From Bettongia penicillata ogilbyi (taxonomy: Eukaryota > Chordata > Mammalia > Diprotodontia > Potoroidae), in NCBI GenBank assembly GCA_023548195.1, contig JAJHZJ010000496.1, positions 7,277,144 to 7,341,143 on the forward strand: a DNA stretch of 64,000 nt. Direction: 5' to 3'. How positions within the stretch are numbered: position 1 is the first letter of the stretch; every line of letters starts with the position of its first letter. The notes beneath the pieces are model-generated. The model saw nothing but the letters and a program-made list of their open reading frames with translations, had not been told where the DNA came from and searched no databases. Shown here in pieces: positions 10,570 to 21,902 of the stretch. Position numbers and translations under genes: made by a program.

Positions 10570-10700
10570 CAATTGAAAGATGAGAAAATTGAGGTCAGGG
10601 AGGTTAAATTACTTTTTCAAGGTCACCCAGGTATTAAGTGACAGAGTTTGCATTCAAACCCAAGCCCTGTGACTCCAGTTCTCTTTCCCATGAAGCACAG
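10570..10700 (-). repeat. MIR core, antisense, inside L2
   Basis: 'aaagatgagaaaattgaggt', 'ttcaaggtcacccaggtatt' and 'ttgcattcaaacccaagccc' form an antisense MIR core and head. Confidence 0.7.
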
Positions 10701-10701
10701 A

Positions 10702-11100
10702 ATCTTATGGGATAGAACCAAGAGATGGAGTGATAGGGATTCATGATTGTCTATATGTTGTAGAACAGAAAGAAGGAGAAGTTAAGGATGGTCCCAAAGA
10801 TGTGAACCTGGAGCACTAAGGACAGTGGTGCCTTCAAATAAAAAAAGACCACTTCAGAAAAGGGACTTGAGTTTAGAAGGGCTTTGGGATATATATTTGG
10901 TTATTTACTACCATAAGCTTTGGCCAGAGGGCTGGAGAGAGACCAGGGCTAGATATAAAGATGTGAAAGTCATCTGTATGCAAATGACAATTTGACCCTT
11001 GATTGACTATAAAGCCAGCAAGGGAGGAAGGATACAGAGAGAAGAGCCAGGGACTTTGGGCATATACACAGCTAAGGAGCAGCAAAAGAGACAGGAAGAA
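10702..11100 (-). repeat. L2 reverse-transcriptase remnant, antisense (segment 3)
   Basis: On the minus strand, 10873-11085 translates with 'SNCHLHTDDFHIFISSPGLS', which lines up with the L2/CR1-type reverse transcriptase block whose catalytic motif is normally YADD. Here the site reads HTDD. The reading frame extends only about 70 codons and upstream blocks are broken, so this is a dead copy. 'gtcatctgtatgcaaatgac' is the DNA at the motif. Confidence 0.75.
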
Positions 11101-11119
11101 CAGCCAAATAGACTAGGTG

Positions 11120-11228
11120 AGTCCAGATTTGGACATGATCTGTCCAATGTCACCCAGATGTGTAATGACAGAGCCAAAGCGCCCCTGACCTGGTCTTATG
11201 TTCTCAACAGAACACCTTTCTTAAACCT
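11120..11228 (-). repeat. MIR fragment, antisense
   Basis: 'gatctgtccaatgtcaccca', 'gatgtgtaatgacagagcca' and 'cctgacctggtcttatgttc' fit an antisense MIR core and head. Confidence 0.5.
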
Positions 11229-11229
11229 A

Positions 11230-12350
11230 TAAGAGATGAGGTATTCAGGCTCAGAGTGCATCTCCCTGTTTGCTTTACACATTTTTTTAAAATTGAAGAG
11301 TATCCATATTTTGGGTTCACCAGTTGAGTAAGAGGTTGGAAGATAAAATGTAAATAATGTGTTTTAGTAGTGAAAAAAAAACATAAACAACATTCTTCAT
11401 CATCACTAATTACCTTTCTTTCTCATCATTTTCTTTCCATATTTTTAATCATTGTTGAATCAAGAAGATTGCCTCACAGTAGCTCACTTTGAAAAACAGC
11501 CAATATCCCTTTAAACTTTAAAGACTCATATTTTGTTAGGAAATAACCACCATATAGTGGCATTGGGTGTCTGCCCTTCTTAGCACTTGGATACCTTTCC
11601 TTAGCCATGTGCACCCCCAAGTACGTGCTTTATATCCATGATCTTCTCTTTCAAATCCATTGTATTTCAAGCTTTATTGCATTTCACGAAAGCTTTGCAG
11701 CTCACAAAAAGAAAATGTCCTTTTCCTCTTTTTGAAATCCAATACTTAAAAGAATGAGGTTAAGCCTTGACTTTCTAATAGAAAGAATCAAATAGTTTGC
11801 CCAAGGTTACTTGGCTTCTTCTCACTTTACATCTTCCGTTGTCCTTTTTGGAAACTAGTTTTATTTCCTTAATTTGTGAATATGATCTGGCCAAAAAAAA
11901 GAGCATTTTTTTTCTTTTTGTAAAATGTTGAATCCATTCTCCATGTCAATTCTGCCAGAAAGAACTTGCTACTGGCTACAGAGATAATTTGCTTGGCAAA
12001 AACAAGATTCTTATTGTTTGTGTATAATTAGTGAGTTGAACGCTTGTGAGAAACAGATAATGTTTTTTCATCTGCATATGGTTCAGAACAGCAGGTATTC
12101 CTTAAGTGATGCATTTCCTCCGTTTTTGCTACCAGAAAGGTTCATATTCTTTTAACTCCCCCTTCTCTTGTCTCAAAGTGCAGGACCCATCATTTTCAAA
12201 GCCATAGACTTAATCATTTCACTGTTCAATTCATATTTTTTTTTTCCATGAAAGAACTGTGGAAGTCAATATATAAAGAAATAAAAAACATTGGGCTGTG
12301 ATCTTTCCATTGCTTAAGTCTCCAAGGCTCTGTAGACAATTTACTGGAGC
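11230..12350. other. Repeat-poor stretch, candidate conserved non-coding DNA
   Basis: No named repeat apart from a weak MIR trace near 11750-11830. The part at 11930-12160 is of higher complexity and contains SOX-like 'attgtttgtg' and 'tataattagt' homeodomain-like sites. Conservation cannot be judged from one sequence. Confidence 0.35.
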
Positions 12351-12354
12351 TTCA

Positions 12355-12550
12355 GCGTGGTGCATTGGAAGGCATCAGTATTAGATATTGCAAAGGGCAG
12401 TCAGAAGACTTGAGTTCAGATCTTGCATCCATTGCTCACTTCCTGTGACTTTAGGCAAGTCATTTAAACTCTGTGTTCCTCAGTTTCCTCATAAGTGAAA
12501 TGATGGGGTTGTATGAAATTACCTCTAAAGTCCCTTCTAGAAAATCAGTA
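12355..12550 (+). repeat. MIR-type SINE
   Basis: 'agacttgagttcagatcttg', 'gtgactttaggcaagtcatt', 'cctcagtttcctcataagtg' and 'taaagtcccttctagaaaat' follow a MIR-like SINE in sense. Confidence 0.65.
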
Positions 12551-12724
12551 CTGAGAGAATGCTGACAGCCTATGTACTCCTCCAACATGCAAGTAACAAC
12601 TGAACTTGGCACTCAGTTATCAATGATAATTATTAATTAAAATTGGGGCACACTGTAGCTGCCTTTCACATCAAAGAAGCTGCTCCCAGTATGGTGTACC
12701 TCACAGGACTGTTGTGAAGACCAG

Positions 12725-12982
12725 ATGGGATATTTTGTTGCTCATTTGTTTCAGTTGTGTCCAACTCTTCACCATTTGTGGCTTTCTTGGCAAAAATATG
12801 GGAATGTTTTGTCATTTTCTTCTCCAGCTGATTTTACAGATGAGGAAACTGAGGCAGAGTTAAGTGATTTGCCCAAAGTCACACAGCTAGTAAGTGTTGG
12901 AGGCCAGATTTGAACTCAGATGATGAGTGTTTCTGACTCTGGGTCTGGCACTCTATCCACTGAACCACCTAGCTGCTCCAAA
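12725..12982 (-). repeat. RTE-tailed SINE, full length, antisense
   Basis: Begins with the reverse complement of the RTE-type tail ('cagttgtgtccaactcttca'), then 'cttcttctccagctgatttt', core 'gaggaaactgaggcagagtt', 'caaagtcacacagctagtaa' and the tRNA-like head ('ctctatccactgaaccacc'). Open frames on both strands here come from the SINE. Confidence 0.85.
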
Positions 12983-13009
12983 TTGAGTGGGCACCTATTA
13001 AATATTCCT

Positions 13010-13285
13010 TTCCCCCTTCTCAATCTGCTCAAATGCTGCCAAAGAGGGCAAAAGTCTTTCCGAGCCTCCCCAGATGCTAGAGTTTTCCTCTCCAAGATGA
13101 TCTTCCATGGATTCTGAATGTATCTTGTAGGTCCTAATTTATGTGTGTGATGTCTATCCATGAGAATGTCAGGTCCTTGAGGAGAAGGGGCTGTTTTTGC
13201 TTTGTCTGCATCCCCAGTACTAAGCTCAGTTTCTGTAGTCTAGTGAGCCCTTACTAAATATTTCATGAAAGATTGATTCTCCAGG
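13010..13285 (+). repeat. L2 3' end
   Basis: 'gagaatgtcaggtccttgag', 'gctttgtctgcatccccagt' and 'gagcccttactaaatatttc' give the L2 terminus in sense. Confidence 0.7.
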
Positions 13286-13499
13286 AGAAAGCTGGCCCTC
13301 TCTCTCCTACTATCCTTAATGACTTTCAGACATTTTCAGGAAGAAACAGTAGATATACCTTGCCTTTAGCGCCCCAGAACACATGCATAACAGTAGAGGT
13401 TGGGAACTTTTATGTTACACAAGTAGCTTGTTGTATATTATAGAAGGGAGAAAACTCCAAAACACTCTTTCCCATCTGCAATCTGTGCCTGATACAACA

Positions 13500-13625
13500 A
13501 TAAATTCATTCATTCATCTAGCCAACAAATAATTGTTGAATACTTACCATGTCCAAATCCCAAAAATATTGAAAAGGGAAAGAAATGGTGTATCAAACAT
13601 GGCTCCTGACTTCAGAGTTTATAAT
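13500..13625 (-). repeat. L2 3' end, antisense
   Basis: 'attcattcattcatctagcc', 'gttgaatacttaccatgtcc' and 'ctcctgacttcagagtttat' follow the antisense L2 terminus. Confidence 0.5.
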
Positions 13626-14329
13626 TTCACAGAATATTAGGTTTTAGGTAGTGGAAATTGTGTAAATATCTTTTAGGAAATTCCAAGGCAAAACGGATTG
13701 TTGTAAACTCACTTTTGGTGTTTCAGGGTAAATTCCTACATGGTTGACTTTTTTAAATATGGTACTAAATCTGTTTGTTTACTTAAATCATTATAATCTT
13801 GACTATTCTATCTCCTCCTGGTGGACATTCTACCAGAGGTCACTGAATGCCTTATTTCTTGGCCTTGGAACTATTAAATACCTTTTTTATGATGTCCACG
13901 AGTAAAAAAAATCTACCAACTTTAATAAGTTCCTGGTGCAGGCTAGAAAACATTAATGCAAGTAATTTAAACATATTGAAAGCAATACAAAGTCATTTTT
14001 TAAAATGCATTTGTGCTCTTAAGAATTTTACATTCCATTAAAGTACAAATGCCAGTAGTACTTTTATAAGTAAATCCCTAGAGGTCACATGGTTGGAATC
14101 TGAACCCAAAGGCAGAATCTTTTAAATGAGTTTCTCCTGAGCATTTTCACATAGCCATTAAAAATAAAAAGTAGGTGGATATAGTAAGAGGTCATTAATG
14201 TGTACTCCCCTGATATATAATTTATGATGATTTAGATAAAGCTAAAGTTTCCATTTATTTCCCAGACCCTTCTTAGTTTTCAACAAATGAGCCAATTCAA
14301 AGGAAAGCTTGTTCCTGTTGAGAATACTG

Positions 14330-14440
14330 ATAGAGTAGGAGCTCTTTGTGGGCAAGGACTATTGTTTCTGTATCCCCATCACCTAGTGCAGTGCCTAGAA
14401 CTAAAAAGTATAAAATCAGTGCTCCTTAATTAAATAGTGG
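14330..14440 (+). repeat. L2 3' end
   Basis: 'agctctttgtgggcaaggac', 'ttctgtatccccatcaccta' and 'gtgcctagaactaaaaagta' form an L2 terminus. Confidence 0.65.
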
Positions 14441-14444
14441 TCAC

Positions 14445-14580
14445 CTACAGTGCTTTAAGATTTGCATATCATGTCTTCTGATCCTCACACCAGCCCTGGG
14501 AGGGAGAAATTACAACTTCCATTTTATTGATGAAGAAATGAAAACTCAAAGACTTATAATCACAGTTTAAGAGACAACAT
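14445..14580 (-). repeat. MIR, antisense
   Basis: 'cttctgatcctcacaccagc', 'cctgggagggagaaattaca' and 'ccattttattgatgaagaaa' are the antisense MIR 3' and core regions. Confidence 0.65.
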
Positions 14581-14587
14581 GAAACTA

Positions 14588-14712
14588 TGATGATGATGAT
14601 GAAATAAGAAAAGAGGAAGAAGAAGAAGGAGAAGGAGGAGGAGGAGGACAAGAAGAAGAAGGAGGAGGAGAAGAAGAAGGAGAAGAAGAAGAAGGAAGAG
14701 GAGGAGAAGAGT
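14588..14712. repeat. Purine (GAA/GGA) tract
   Basis: About 125 bases of nearly pure A/G on the + strand, made of GAA, GGA and GAAG units. The corresponding minus-strand frame (14469-14738) is an artificial S/F-rich peptide. Mirror-like polypurine tracts of this kind can form triplex DNA. Confidence 0.9.
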
Positions 14713-14850
14713 GGCATATTTTTAAGGTTGCAAACCACTTTATATTGCCTCCTCAGAACCTCCCCTATCCCAGGGATAGAGGTACTTTTTTACAGAAGAG
14801 AATAGTGAAGGTTAGAGAGTAACTTGCTAAGGATACTAGCAATAATTTAA
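14713..14850 (-). repeat. MIR, antisense
   Basis: 'ggttgcaaaccactttatat', 'cctccccta' and 'ttacagaagagaatagtgaa' fit a diverged antisense MIR. It flanks the purine tract on the other side from 14445-14580. Confidence 0.5.
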
Positions 14851-14904
14851 TATTATTAACATTATATATTATTATGATAATTAATATTAATGATATTTAA
14901 TAAT

Positions 14905-15240
14905 TTAAGCTGCTCAGGGTGGACTTTTATCCAACTTTTCTGGCATACCTTTCCCCTTGCCTGGAATACTCTCCCTTCTAAATTCTGTTTCCTTCAAGGC
15001 TCAGCTCATGCCCACAAGAGGCCTTTTATGATTCCTCTAGTTGCCAATGACCCCTCCCACCATCACTATCTATTTTTTAAATATCCTATACAGTCTTTAC
15101 CTATCTTTGAAACTGTCAGATTCCTCTTTTAGATGGAACTCGTTGAGAGCAGGGACAGAGTCACTTTGCTCTGTATTGTCAGCACTGGCTACGGACCTGG
15201 CTTATAAGTAGATGCTAGAGAAATGCTGGCTAATCAATTA
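14905..15240 (+). repeat. L2 3' end, long copy
   Basis: 'ttgcctggaatactctccct', 'ttccttcaaggctcagctca', 'gaactcgttgagagcaggga' and 'gctagagaaatgctggctaa' give about 330 bases of the L2 3' region in sense. The 80-codon frame at 14890-15132 is its by-product. Confidence 0.8.
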
Positions 15241-15294
15241 TAAGACGAGCATGAAATTCATATAGGGTGTAGTTGTATGCCATACCTCCTCCTA

Positions 15295-15370
15295 ACTTCT
15301 CTTGTCCTTAGCATTCTCATTTGTAAAATGAATGGACTGGGTTTCAAGATCTCTAGTCCCCCATAAATTG
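15295..15370 (+). repeat. MIR 3' fragment
   Basis: 'cattctcatttgtaaaatga' and 'gatctctagtcccccataaa' suggest the 3' part of a MIR-like SINE. Confidence 0.45.
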
Positions 15371-16290
15371 AACTTGAACTCCTCTATTATCTATCATATT
15401 GCAACAAACCTGTAAGCGACAGTACATTCTTGCTAGTTCAATCTAATGTCAATGCTTGGAGGTAATTTCTTTATTTTCTAATTTAGTTCTCCTCCAATTA
15501 AGAAAGGTTTTCTCCCTCACTACAAATTATTAAACTTGAGAAATGTTATTTATTCAGTGGTTAATACCAATAATATACTAGGTACATTTAAGTTATCATG
15601 AAAAATATAAAGCACATCAACTATATTTAAATAAAAATTTTAAGATGATAGGCCAGTGCAAAGATTTATACAGCTATTTGAACTGTGAACTCTTTGTCAC
15701 ACTTTTTCAACAGCAAAACTGGTTAATGTCTCAAAGATGCTCAGATGATATCAAAGATTTTGTCAAGGGACTTAGATAGCTGTACTATAAATATCCTCAA
15801 TGCTTCCAAGAGTAGGGGACGAAAATCTATTATTTAAAGATAGTATAGCAATAGTTACTGAAGAATTATCAGAAAATAGAAGAAAAAGTAGAGTCCAAAG
15901 ATACTCTTTAATTTATATATTGTAGTTCTTACTTTTCACTTACTTAAAGTCCATCAGTATAAAAGAGGAAATATTGCAACATAATACCTGATACTTTGAA
16001 ATATACTTAAATTATTTTAGAAGTAATTTCCTAAAACTCTGTGGGCAGATCCATTACATCAAGGTCAGTACAAAATCCAGACTTTGGGTCATGCTTAAAA
16101 TGGTAATACCTTTGGCATGTAAAGAACCATTAACAAATATAACAAATTGAACATGTAGTTTTCAAAACTCTCTTGCTTATCTGTATTTCTGTGTAGTCTT
16201 TAAAAGACTCCTGTGTAGTCTTTAAAACACTTCAAAAACCCTCTTTCCTTTCTTTCTGTTTGCTACTCAATCCTTAGTTCCTCCCCCTTT
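15371..16290. other. AT-rich, nothing recognised
   Basis: No repeat family or gene recognised. A 17-base direct duplication ('ctgtgtagtctttaaaa') lies just beyond this stretch at 16190-16225. Confidence 0.45.
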
Positions 16291-18790
16291 TTTTCTTACT
16301 TACACATCCTTCCCAAAAAAATTGATGGAAAAATGATTATAAAAAATTTACCTGGTCCAAAAAAAACCCAAAACATTTTACACCTTGATTCCGTCATCTC
16401 TCTGTCAGGAGGTGGGTAGAAGTTTCACCAGCATTCACTGAGAATAGTGATTGATCATTATGCAAACAAAGGTTTGTGAATCTTTCCCAGATTTTTTCCC
16501 CTATGTAATGGTAGTGTTATCATAAACTTTATTCTCCAAGTTCTGTTCCCTTTACTCTGCATCAATTCAGATATTCCCAGGTTGGTCTCAAATTTTCCTT
16601 TTCATCATTTCTTATAGCTCAGTAATGTTTGATTCCATCCACATGACATATTTGGTTTAACCATTCCCCATCTGATGAGTACTCTGTTGCCAGTTCTTTG
16701 TTACTACAACAATGTGCGTGCGTGCGTGCGTGCGTGCGTGTGTGTGTGTGTGTGTATAGAGAGAGAATAATATGTATCCTTTTCCTCTTTCTTTCATCTC
16801 TTTGAGATATAGCCTAGTAGTGGTATTATTGGGTCAAAGGTATGTACAGTTTAATGACTTATTGGACATAATTCTAAATTTTACCCTTTTACACCTCCAA
16901 CAATGCACTTAATTCTATAAGGCATTGCACCGTAGTAGTGTGGTATGACACTGAGTAAATTTATTTAGATAGTATTGATATTTTTTATTATGTTAACCTC
17001 CCTTTCAAGGATTTTTTTTTCAATTATTTAGGTCTATTTTTCCATAAAGAGTATTTTGTTGTTGTCTTCATATAGTTTTTTTTGTGTGTGTTGGTAGTCT
17101 GTGTTCTAAATTTATCTTAGAATCTGTAGTTTTTTGAATGGCATTGCTCTTGCTTTACTTGATGGAGTTTAGAAATTAGAAGTACTGATGATTTATGTTG
17201 ATTAATTTTATATCCCTCAACATTACTGAAGTTACTAAGCATTTCATTTAATTTTGTTGACTTTCAGTTCTTTGGATAGACTATCATATCAAATGCGAAA
17301 GACAACAATTCTCTTTACCTATGCTTATTCTCTTGATTTCCCTCTCCTTAATTAACTACTGTAGTTAACATTTCTAACTAGATACAAGAAAATTTAAGTA
17401 GTAGTTTGATAATGGGCATCCTTGCCTTCGATATGATCCTATTAGAAAGTTCACTTAGCCTTTCCTCACTGCATATAATGTTTGCTCTTGGTTTTAGATA
17501 GATACTAATCATTATAAATAAATATCCACATATTCCTATGCTTTCTAGTGTTTTAAACAGAAACAGATGCTAAATTGTATTGTCATTTATAGCATTAGTA
17601 AATAAGTAATATATACAAAGTGCTTTCCATGTTCATTCAATATCTACTTTTGTCAAATAATTTCATCGTTTTTATTTTTTTTTAATTTTATATGGTCTTA
17701 TGTGTATAGTTTTCCTTGTATTACATCAGTGCCCCATTCCTGATACAAATGTTATCTGGTCATACTATATGAAGTTTTTAGCATGTTGTATCCTCTTTGC
17801 TAATATTTGATATTTTGCTGTAGATGTTCATTAAATATATAAGGTTATAATTTTCCCTTTCTGCTTTATCTTCCCCTGGTTTTAATATCACGACTATATT
17901 TGCATGATAGAAAAATGTGGAAGAATTGATTCATTTCTCATTTTTTCAATTCATATAATATTGAATTGAATTATTCTTTGAATGATTAACAGAATTATAT
18001 TTTAAACCACGTGTCTTTTTTTTTTATCCTTTAAGAGTTTATTTACTGGATGTTAAATGCTTCTTGATGATTTGGGGTTACTAAATTATCTTCTCTTGTT
18101 CTGTGAATCTTGGTATTTTACATTTAGTATATATTCATTGATTTCATTGAAATTGTCAGTTTCTTGGCATATAATTAATTAATATTTTAAATATCTTTCA
18201 TTATGAATTTTCCTTTTAAATTTTTTATTGTGAACCATTTCATTTTCTTCTCTTTTATTTCTTCTTTATATTGTTGTTACATCTGTTACATCTACCATTA
18301 CTGTCTACTATTAAGTTCTTCTATCTATTTTCCCTATAATTTAATTAGGTTTTTTTTCTTTAAGTATTTAGATGTTGTATGTGTCTGTGATAGTTATGCA
18401 CATATGTGTCTGGGTGGCATTTTTATTGATTTGATATGTCTGGTTACTTTAAGAACAATGAAGCTTCCTGGCTTATCTCTTTTATCTTTTCTATTGTTAT
18501 GGTTGCGTTGTCTATAATCCTTATTGCTCTCCCAGCCTTTTTGAGCTCAACTGAAGCATAGTCTACTTTGTTCCAACCACATATTTTAACTTTGAACAAA
18601 GCTTTCTATTTCAAGTGTGCTTCTTATAAATGTTGGATTTGTATTCTAATCCATTCTATAATCCTCTTCTGTTTTATAGATGAGTTCATGTCATTCACAT
18701 TCATAGTTATGATTGTTAATTCCATATTTCCTTCCATCCTGTCCTCTGAAGTTTTCAGTCCTCTTTGCCCTTCTCTGATCTAACCCCACC
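16290..18790 (-). mobile_element. LINE-1 with ORF2 remnants, antisense
   Basis: About 2.5 kb of antisense L1. The 3' UTR/ORF2 end lies at 16430-16920 ('ctctgcatcaattcagatat', 'agtggtattattgggtcaaa') and the RT region at about 17090-18050 ('gataatgggcatccttgcct'). Further upstream ORF2 runs to 18790 ('tgagttcatgtcattcacat'). The site of the RT catalytic motif near 17285 carries a stop. Frames are fragmentary and internal sequence is missing near 16920-17090. Upstream ORF1 and 5' UTR are absent. A (TGCG)n(TG)n array lies inside. Confidence 0.75.
16711..16757. repeat. (TGCG)n(TG)n compound microsatellite
   Basis: About seven GTGC units followed by a TG run and then 'tatagagagaga'. It lies within the L1 3' region. 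Confidence 0.9.
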
Positions 18791-18865
18791 CCCACCACAA
18801 CCCACATAGCATAGGCACGCATAAATAAGAAGTTACTTAAAGAAATGGAACCCGCTTAACAGTTT

Positions 18866-19120
18866 CATTGTTGTTCAGTCCTTTCAGTCACGTCCAACTC
18901 TTTGTGATCCCACTGAGGCATGAATTCCCATCTTGGCAAAGATACTGGAGGGGTTTGCCATTTCCTTCTCTGGTTCATTTTACAGATGAGGAAACTGAGG
19001 CAAACAGGGTTAAGTGACTTGCCCAGTATCACACAGCTAGTAAGTGCCCGAGGCTGGCTTTTAACTCAAGTGTTCCTTGCTCCAGCCCTAGTGCTCTGTC
19101 TACTAAGCCACGTAGCTGGC
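18866..19120 (-). repeat. RTE-tailed SINE, full length, antisense
   Basis: 'cattgttgttcagtcctttc' and 'cacgtccaactctttgtgat' are the antisense RTE-type tail. They are followed by 'ggcaaagatactggaggggt', the core 'gaggaaactgaggcaaacag' and the head 'tgctctgtctactaagccac'. This is one of the best preserved copies in the window. Confidence 0.88.
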
Positions 19121-19745
19121 TGCTTAGCATTAGCAGTAGTGACCTAAAGTGATCTGTTACCTCTGTTGCCCTCTCTCTTTCTCTTTCCTAAAACTTCATC
19201 TCATTTTTAAATTATTTCTTTCCTTTTAATTCCACTTTCATGGTCTACCTTCCAAGGGAATGCATCAACCAACTTAGTAGAAACAAATGTACAGAACAAT
19301 AAAACAAGTCATTTAAAAATAGTTGAAATAAAATTGTGGTATAGTCTTATAAAAGTAGTGTCAGAAATGCAAAAGCTCAGAATGGGCTGAAGATGAAGAA
19401 GTAAAGGACAGCAAAAAGGACTTAAAATTATATTGGAAGGAAAAGGAGGGATCAGTGGGAGGATAAGATGTTTGTTTTAAATCTGATGGAATGATGATAA
19501 TGGACAGAAGGCATAGCTACTCAATTTTTATTTCATTTGTTTTCTCTACAAAGGAGAATGATCTTTACACTGGAAGAGACAGAGAAAAAAATGATTAATA
19601 GGGAATTCATACTCAAGAAGTAAGGGAAATAATAAGAAGAAACAAGATTGTCTTTGATGAATTGATATTACCCAACCCAGATGAACTACCCTTTGGTCTC
19701 AAAAGTACAAACCAATGTGATTTCAGAGCTACTTTAATGATTAAT
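19121..19745. other. No recognisable feature
   Basis: A/G-rich, moderately complex DNA without a repeat I can name. 'ggagaatgatctttacactg' and surrounding sequence could be an old LINE, but I cannot support it. Confidence 0.4.
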
Positions 19746-19754
19746 GATAAAAAT

Positions 19755-19920
19755 AAAGTAATTTATACTAATGATAATAGTAATCATTTATAGAATGCCT
19801 ATGTGCCAAACTCTGTGCTTTACAAACGTCATCTCCTTTGATTCTCACAACAATCTTGGGAGGGAGGGAGGTCCTATTATGATCCCTGAGTTACCACAGA
19901 ATTGGAGGACAATATCACAG
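19755..19920 (-). repeat. MIR, antisense, partial
   Basis: 'agaatgcctatgtgccaaac', 'tttgattctcacaacaatct' and 'gggagggaggtcctattatg' are the antisense MIR 3' half. The core is lost. Confidence 0.7.
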
Positions 19921-20159
19921 TTTCCGAAGGAGGGAGAACAGAATCTTTAAACTGCAGGCTAGTGAACTTGACTAATTCCTGGAGACTTTCTTAAAAGCAT
20001 TGTCACCTATCTAGAAAAGAAAGCTGTCACTTTAGAAAGCCAGTATTGCTTCCTCAAGAACAGGTTATACTAGACTAACCCTATTTACCTTTATGACAGA
20101 ATTACCAAACTAGTAGATGAGGAAAGTGCCTGGATATAATTTCCCTAGATTTGCTTCTT

Positions 20160-20960
20160 CCATTCTGACCTGAACATTCTTCTCAGAGGCTATACATGGG
20201 CTTGTTACAGTGATAATATTATTTTTCTAGGTCAACTTCTTAGGCTTCTCTCAACCCAGTCTATTTACATTTTCATTTTCCTTGTCATTTCTCCTGCTTG
20301 AGTTTCTGAATTGAAACTTTTTTGTTTTTGTAATTTTGGTCATACTCTTGGATAGTCTGAACAGACCTGGACTGATTTTAGATGTGTTGGCTACGACTAG
20401 TCCCCACTTTGTGTTGGTAATTTCTGGATTTCAGCTCATTTTCCTGGTGGTTCAACATAGGTTTTGGCCTTGAGCCCTTCTCTGTCTCCTCTTTACATAT
20501 TCCTAGACTGTTGGCTCTGTCCTTGAAGTGATTGACAGGCCTCAACCACATGTTTTTGATTGGGCTGGAGGCTGGCCTTCTCAAGAACTCCAGTTTTTTT
20601 GTTTCCCTGGTATTACACTTGTGCTTTCTTTTGCTGTGACCCTGTGTGCCTAGGAGCTGGGCTGCCCTGAAACTGCTCTTGCCTTGTCTACTACTGTGGT
20701 TCAGGCGTACAGGATATCTGAAGGCTACTTTGGCTCTGTTTCTTGCAGTGGATCCAGGGCCCGTGAATACTTTACCTTCTGACTACTGGAGCCTCTGTGG
20801 GATTCTGGCTGTCATCTCTGTATTTTTCAGTTCTGCTTATAGTTTTTCCTCTGGTGTTCTTTTTTATTCTTGCTTCTGATGCCTTTTTAGAACTTTATAG
20901 AGGTGTTATTTTGGAAGGGGGAGGGCTAGGCTCTTTTGGATTCTAACATACCAATAACCT
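20160..20960 (-). repeat. Possible LINE-1 5' region, antisense
   Basis: Read on the minus strand, the block starts with C-rich 'cctagccctcccccttccaa', then 'aacacctctataaagttcta', and runs through GC-richer sequence toward A-rich coding-like sequence. This order resembles the marsupial L1 5' UTR leading into ORF1. The match is loose and no ORF1 is intact. Confidence 0.35.
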
Positions 20961-20984
20961 CCCATAATTCCTCCTGTGTTCTCT

Positions 20985-21100
20985 GAGACTCAGTTTTCCC
21001 ATGTTTTAGGTAGCGATAATAACAACACCTAGGACCAAATGAGATGTTGTATGCACAAATATTAAAGCACTACATGAATGGCAGCTATTAAAAGCGTTGG
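20985..21100 (+). repeat. MIR 3' half
   Basis: 'tgagactcagttttcccatg', 'gataataacaacacctagga' and 'attaaagcactacatgaatg' are the sense MIR 3' half. Confidence 0.65.
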
Positions 21101-21101
21101 C

Positions 21102-21235
21102 AAGTCCCTTTACCTCTCTGAGGCAACTCTTTCAAAGTCATCTTACAAAACAGAGAGGGGTAACCACCAGCTTCAGTAGAATGAATTCCTACAGCTGCAG
21201 ATCACAACTTCCTGACATAGTTAAGCAGTGAGATT
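21102..21235 (+). repeat. Fragment of the 'gatctggtcc'-tail SINE class
   Basis: 'cctttacctctctgaggcaa', 'ctctttcaaagtcatcttac' and 'aatgaattcctacagctgca' resemble the middle of the SINE class seen at 1189 and 47800. Confidence 0.4.
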
Positions 21236-21454
21236 AGAGTTGGGTGTCAAAATATGTCTGATCCTCAAATCCATAATAGAATTAAAGGTATTGTACCACA
21301 TTTCTCCTATAAAATGAAAATAATGATCTTGTCTTCACCTAAGATTTTTAAGTAAAAAGTAGCTAATCAATTGGTATATGAGAAAAATTAATTGAGCAAA
21401 TAGAAGAAGAGACTATTCTGCTACTGTCCATTTTCAGCAGCAACATGGTCTTGA

Positions 21455-21600
21455 ATCTATCAACCCACCATCATTGACTAAGCACCTACTGCATGCCGTG
21501 TTCTGCGCCAGATGCTGGTGATACAAAGCATGAAACACTCTCCAACTTCAAGGACTTTATATTCTTTCAACTTCAATTAAAAAAATAGAGTTAGAGGATA
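21455..21600 (-). repeat. L2 3' end, antisense
   Basis: 'ttgactaagcacctactgca', 'gatgctggtgatacaaagca' and 'cttcaaggactttatattct' are the antisense L2 terminus. Confidence 0.7.
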
Positions 21601-21743
21601 AGAAAAGGAGTACATAGATGAAATTTCTTGATGTTACACTTTATTTTTTTGCTTATCTACATGAGCTTTGAGATATTTAAATGTTCCTTTTTCTTTTGTT
21701 AACTTACTTCTCCAGGAATTTTTAGAATCTTAGGGGGAATAAA

Positions 21744-21900
21744 AGGAAGGAAGGAAGAAAGGAAGGAAGGAAGGAAGGAAGGAAGGAAGGAAGGAAGGAA
21801 GGAAGGAAGGAAGGAAGGAAGGAAGGAAGGAAGGAGGGAAGGAGGGAAGGAAGGAAGGAGGGAAGGAAGGAGGGAAGGAGGGAAGGAGGGAAGGAAGGAA
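21744..21900. repeat. (GGAA)n microsatellite
   Basis: 157 bases of GGAA units. The first half is nearly perfect, and the second half has GGAAGGAGGGAA variants. It abuts the 3' end of an antisense MIR, so it probably grew from the SINE tail. The minus-strand P/S/L-rich frame (21699-21908) is not a gene. Confidence 0.95.
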
Positions 21901-21902
21901 AT

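Noticed and set aside
12725..12982. tRNA gene suggested by the tRNA-like head
   Set aside because: tRNA-like heads here belong to SINEs; no full cloverleaf or isolated tRNA was found.
14469..14738. S/F-rich minus-strand open frame
   Set aside because: Translation of the GAA/GGA purine tract.
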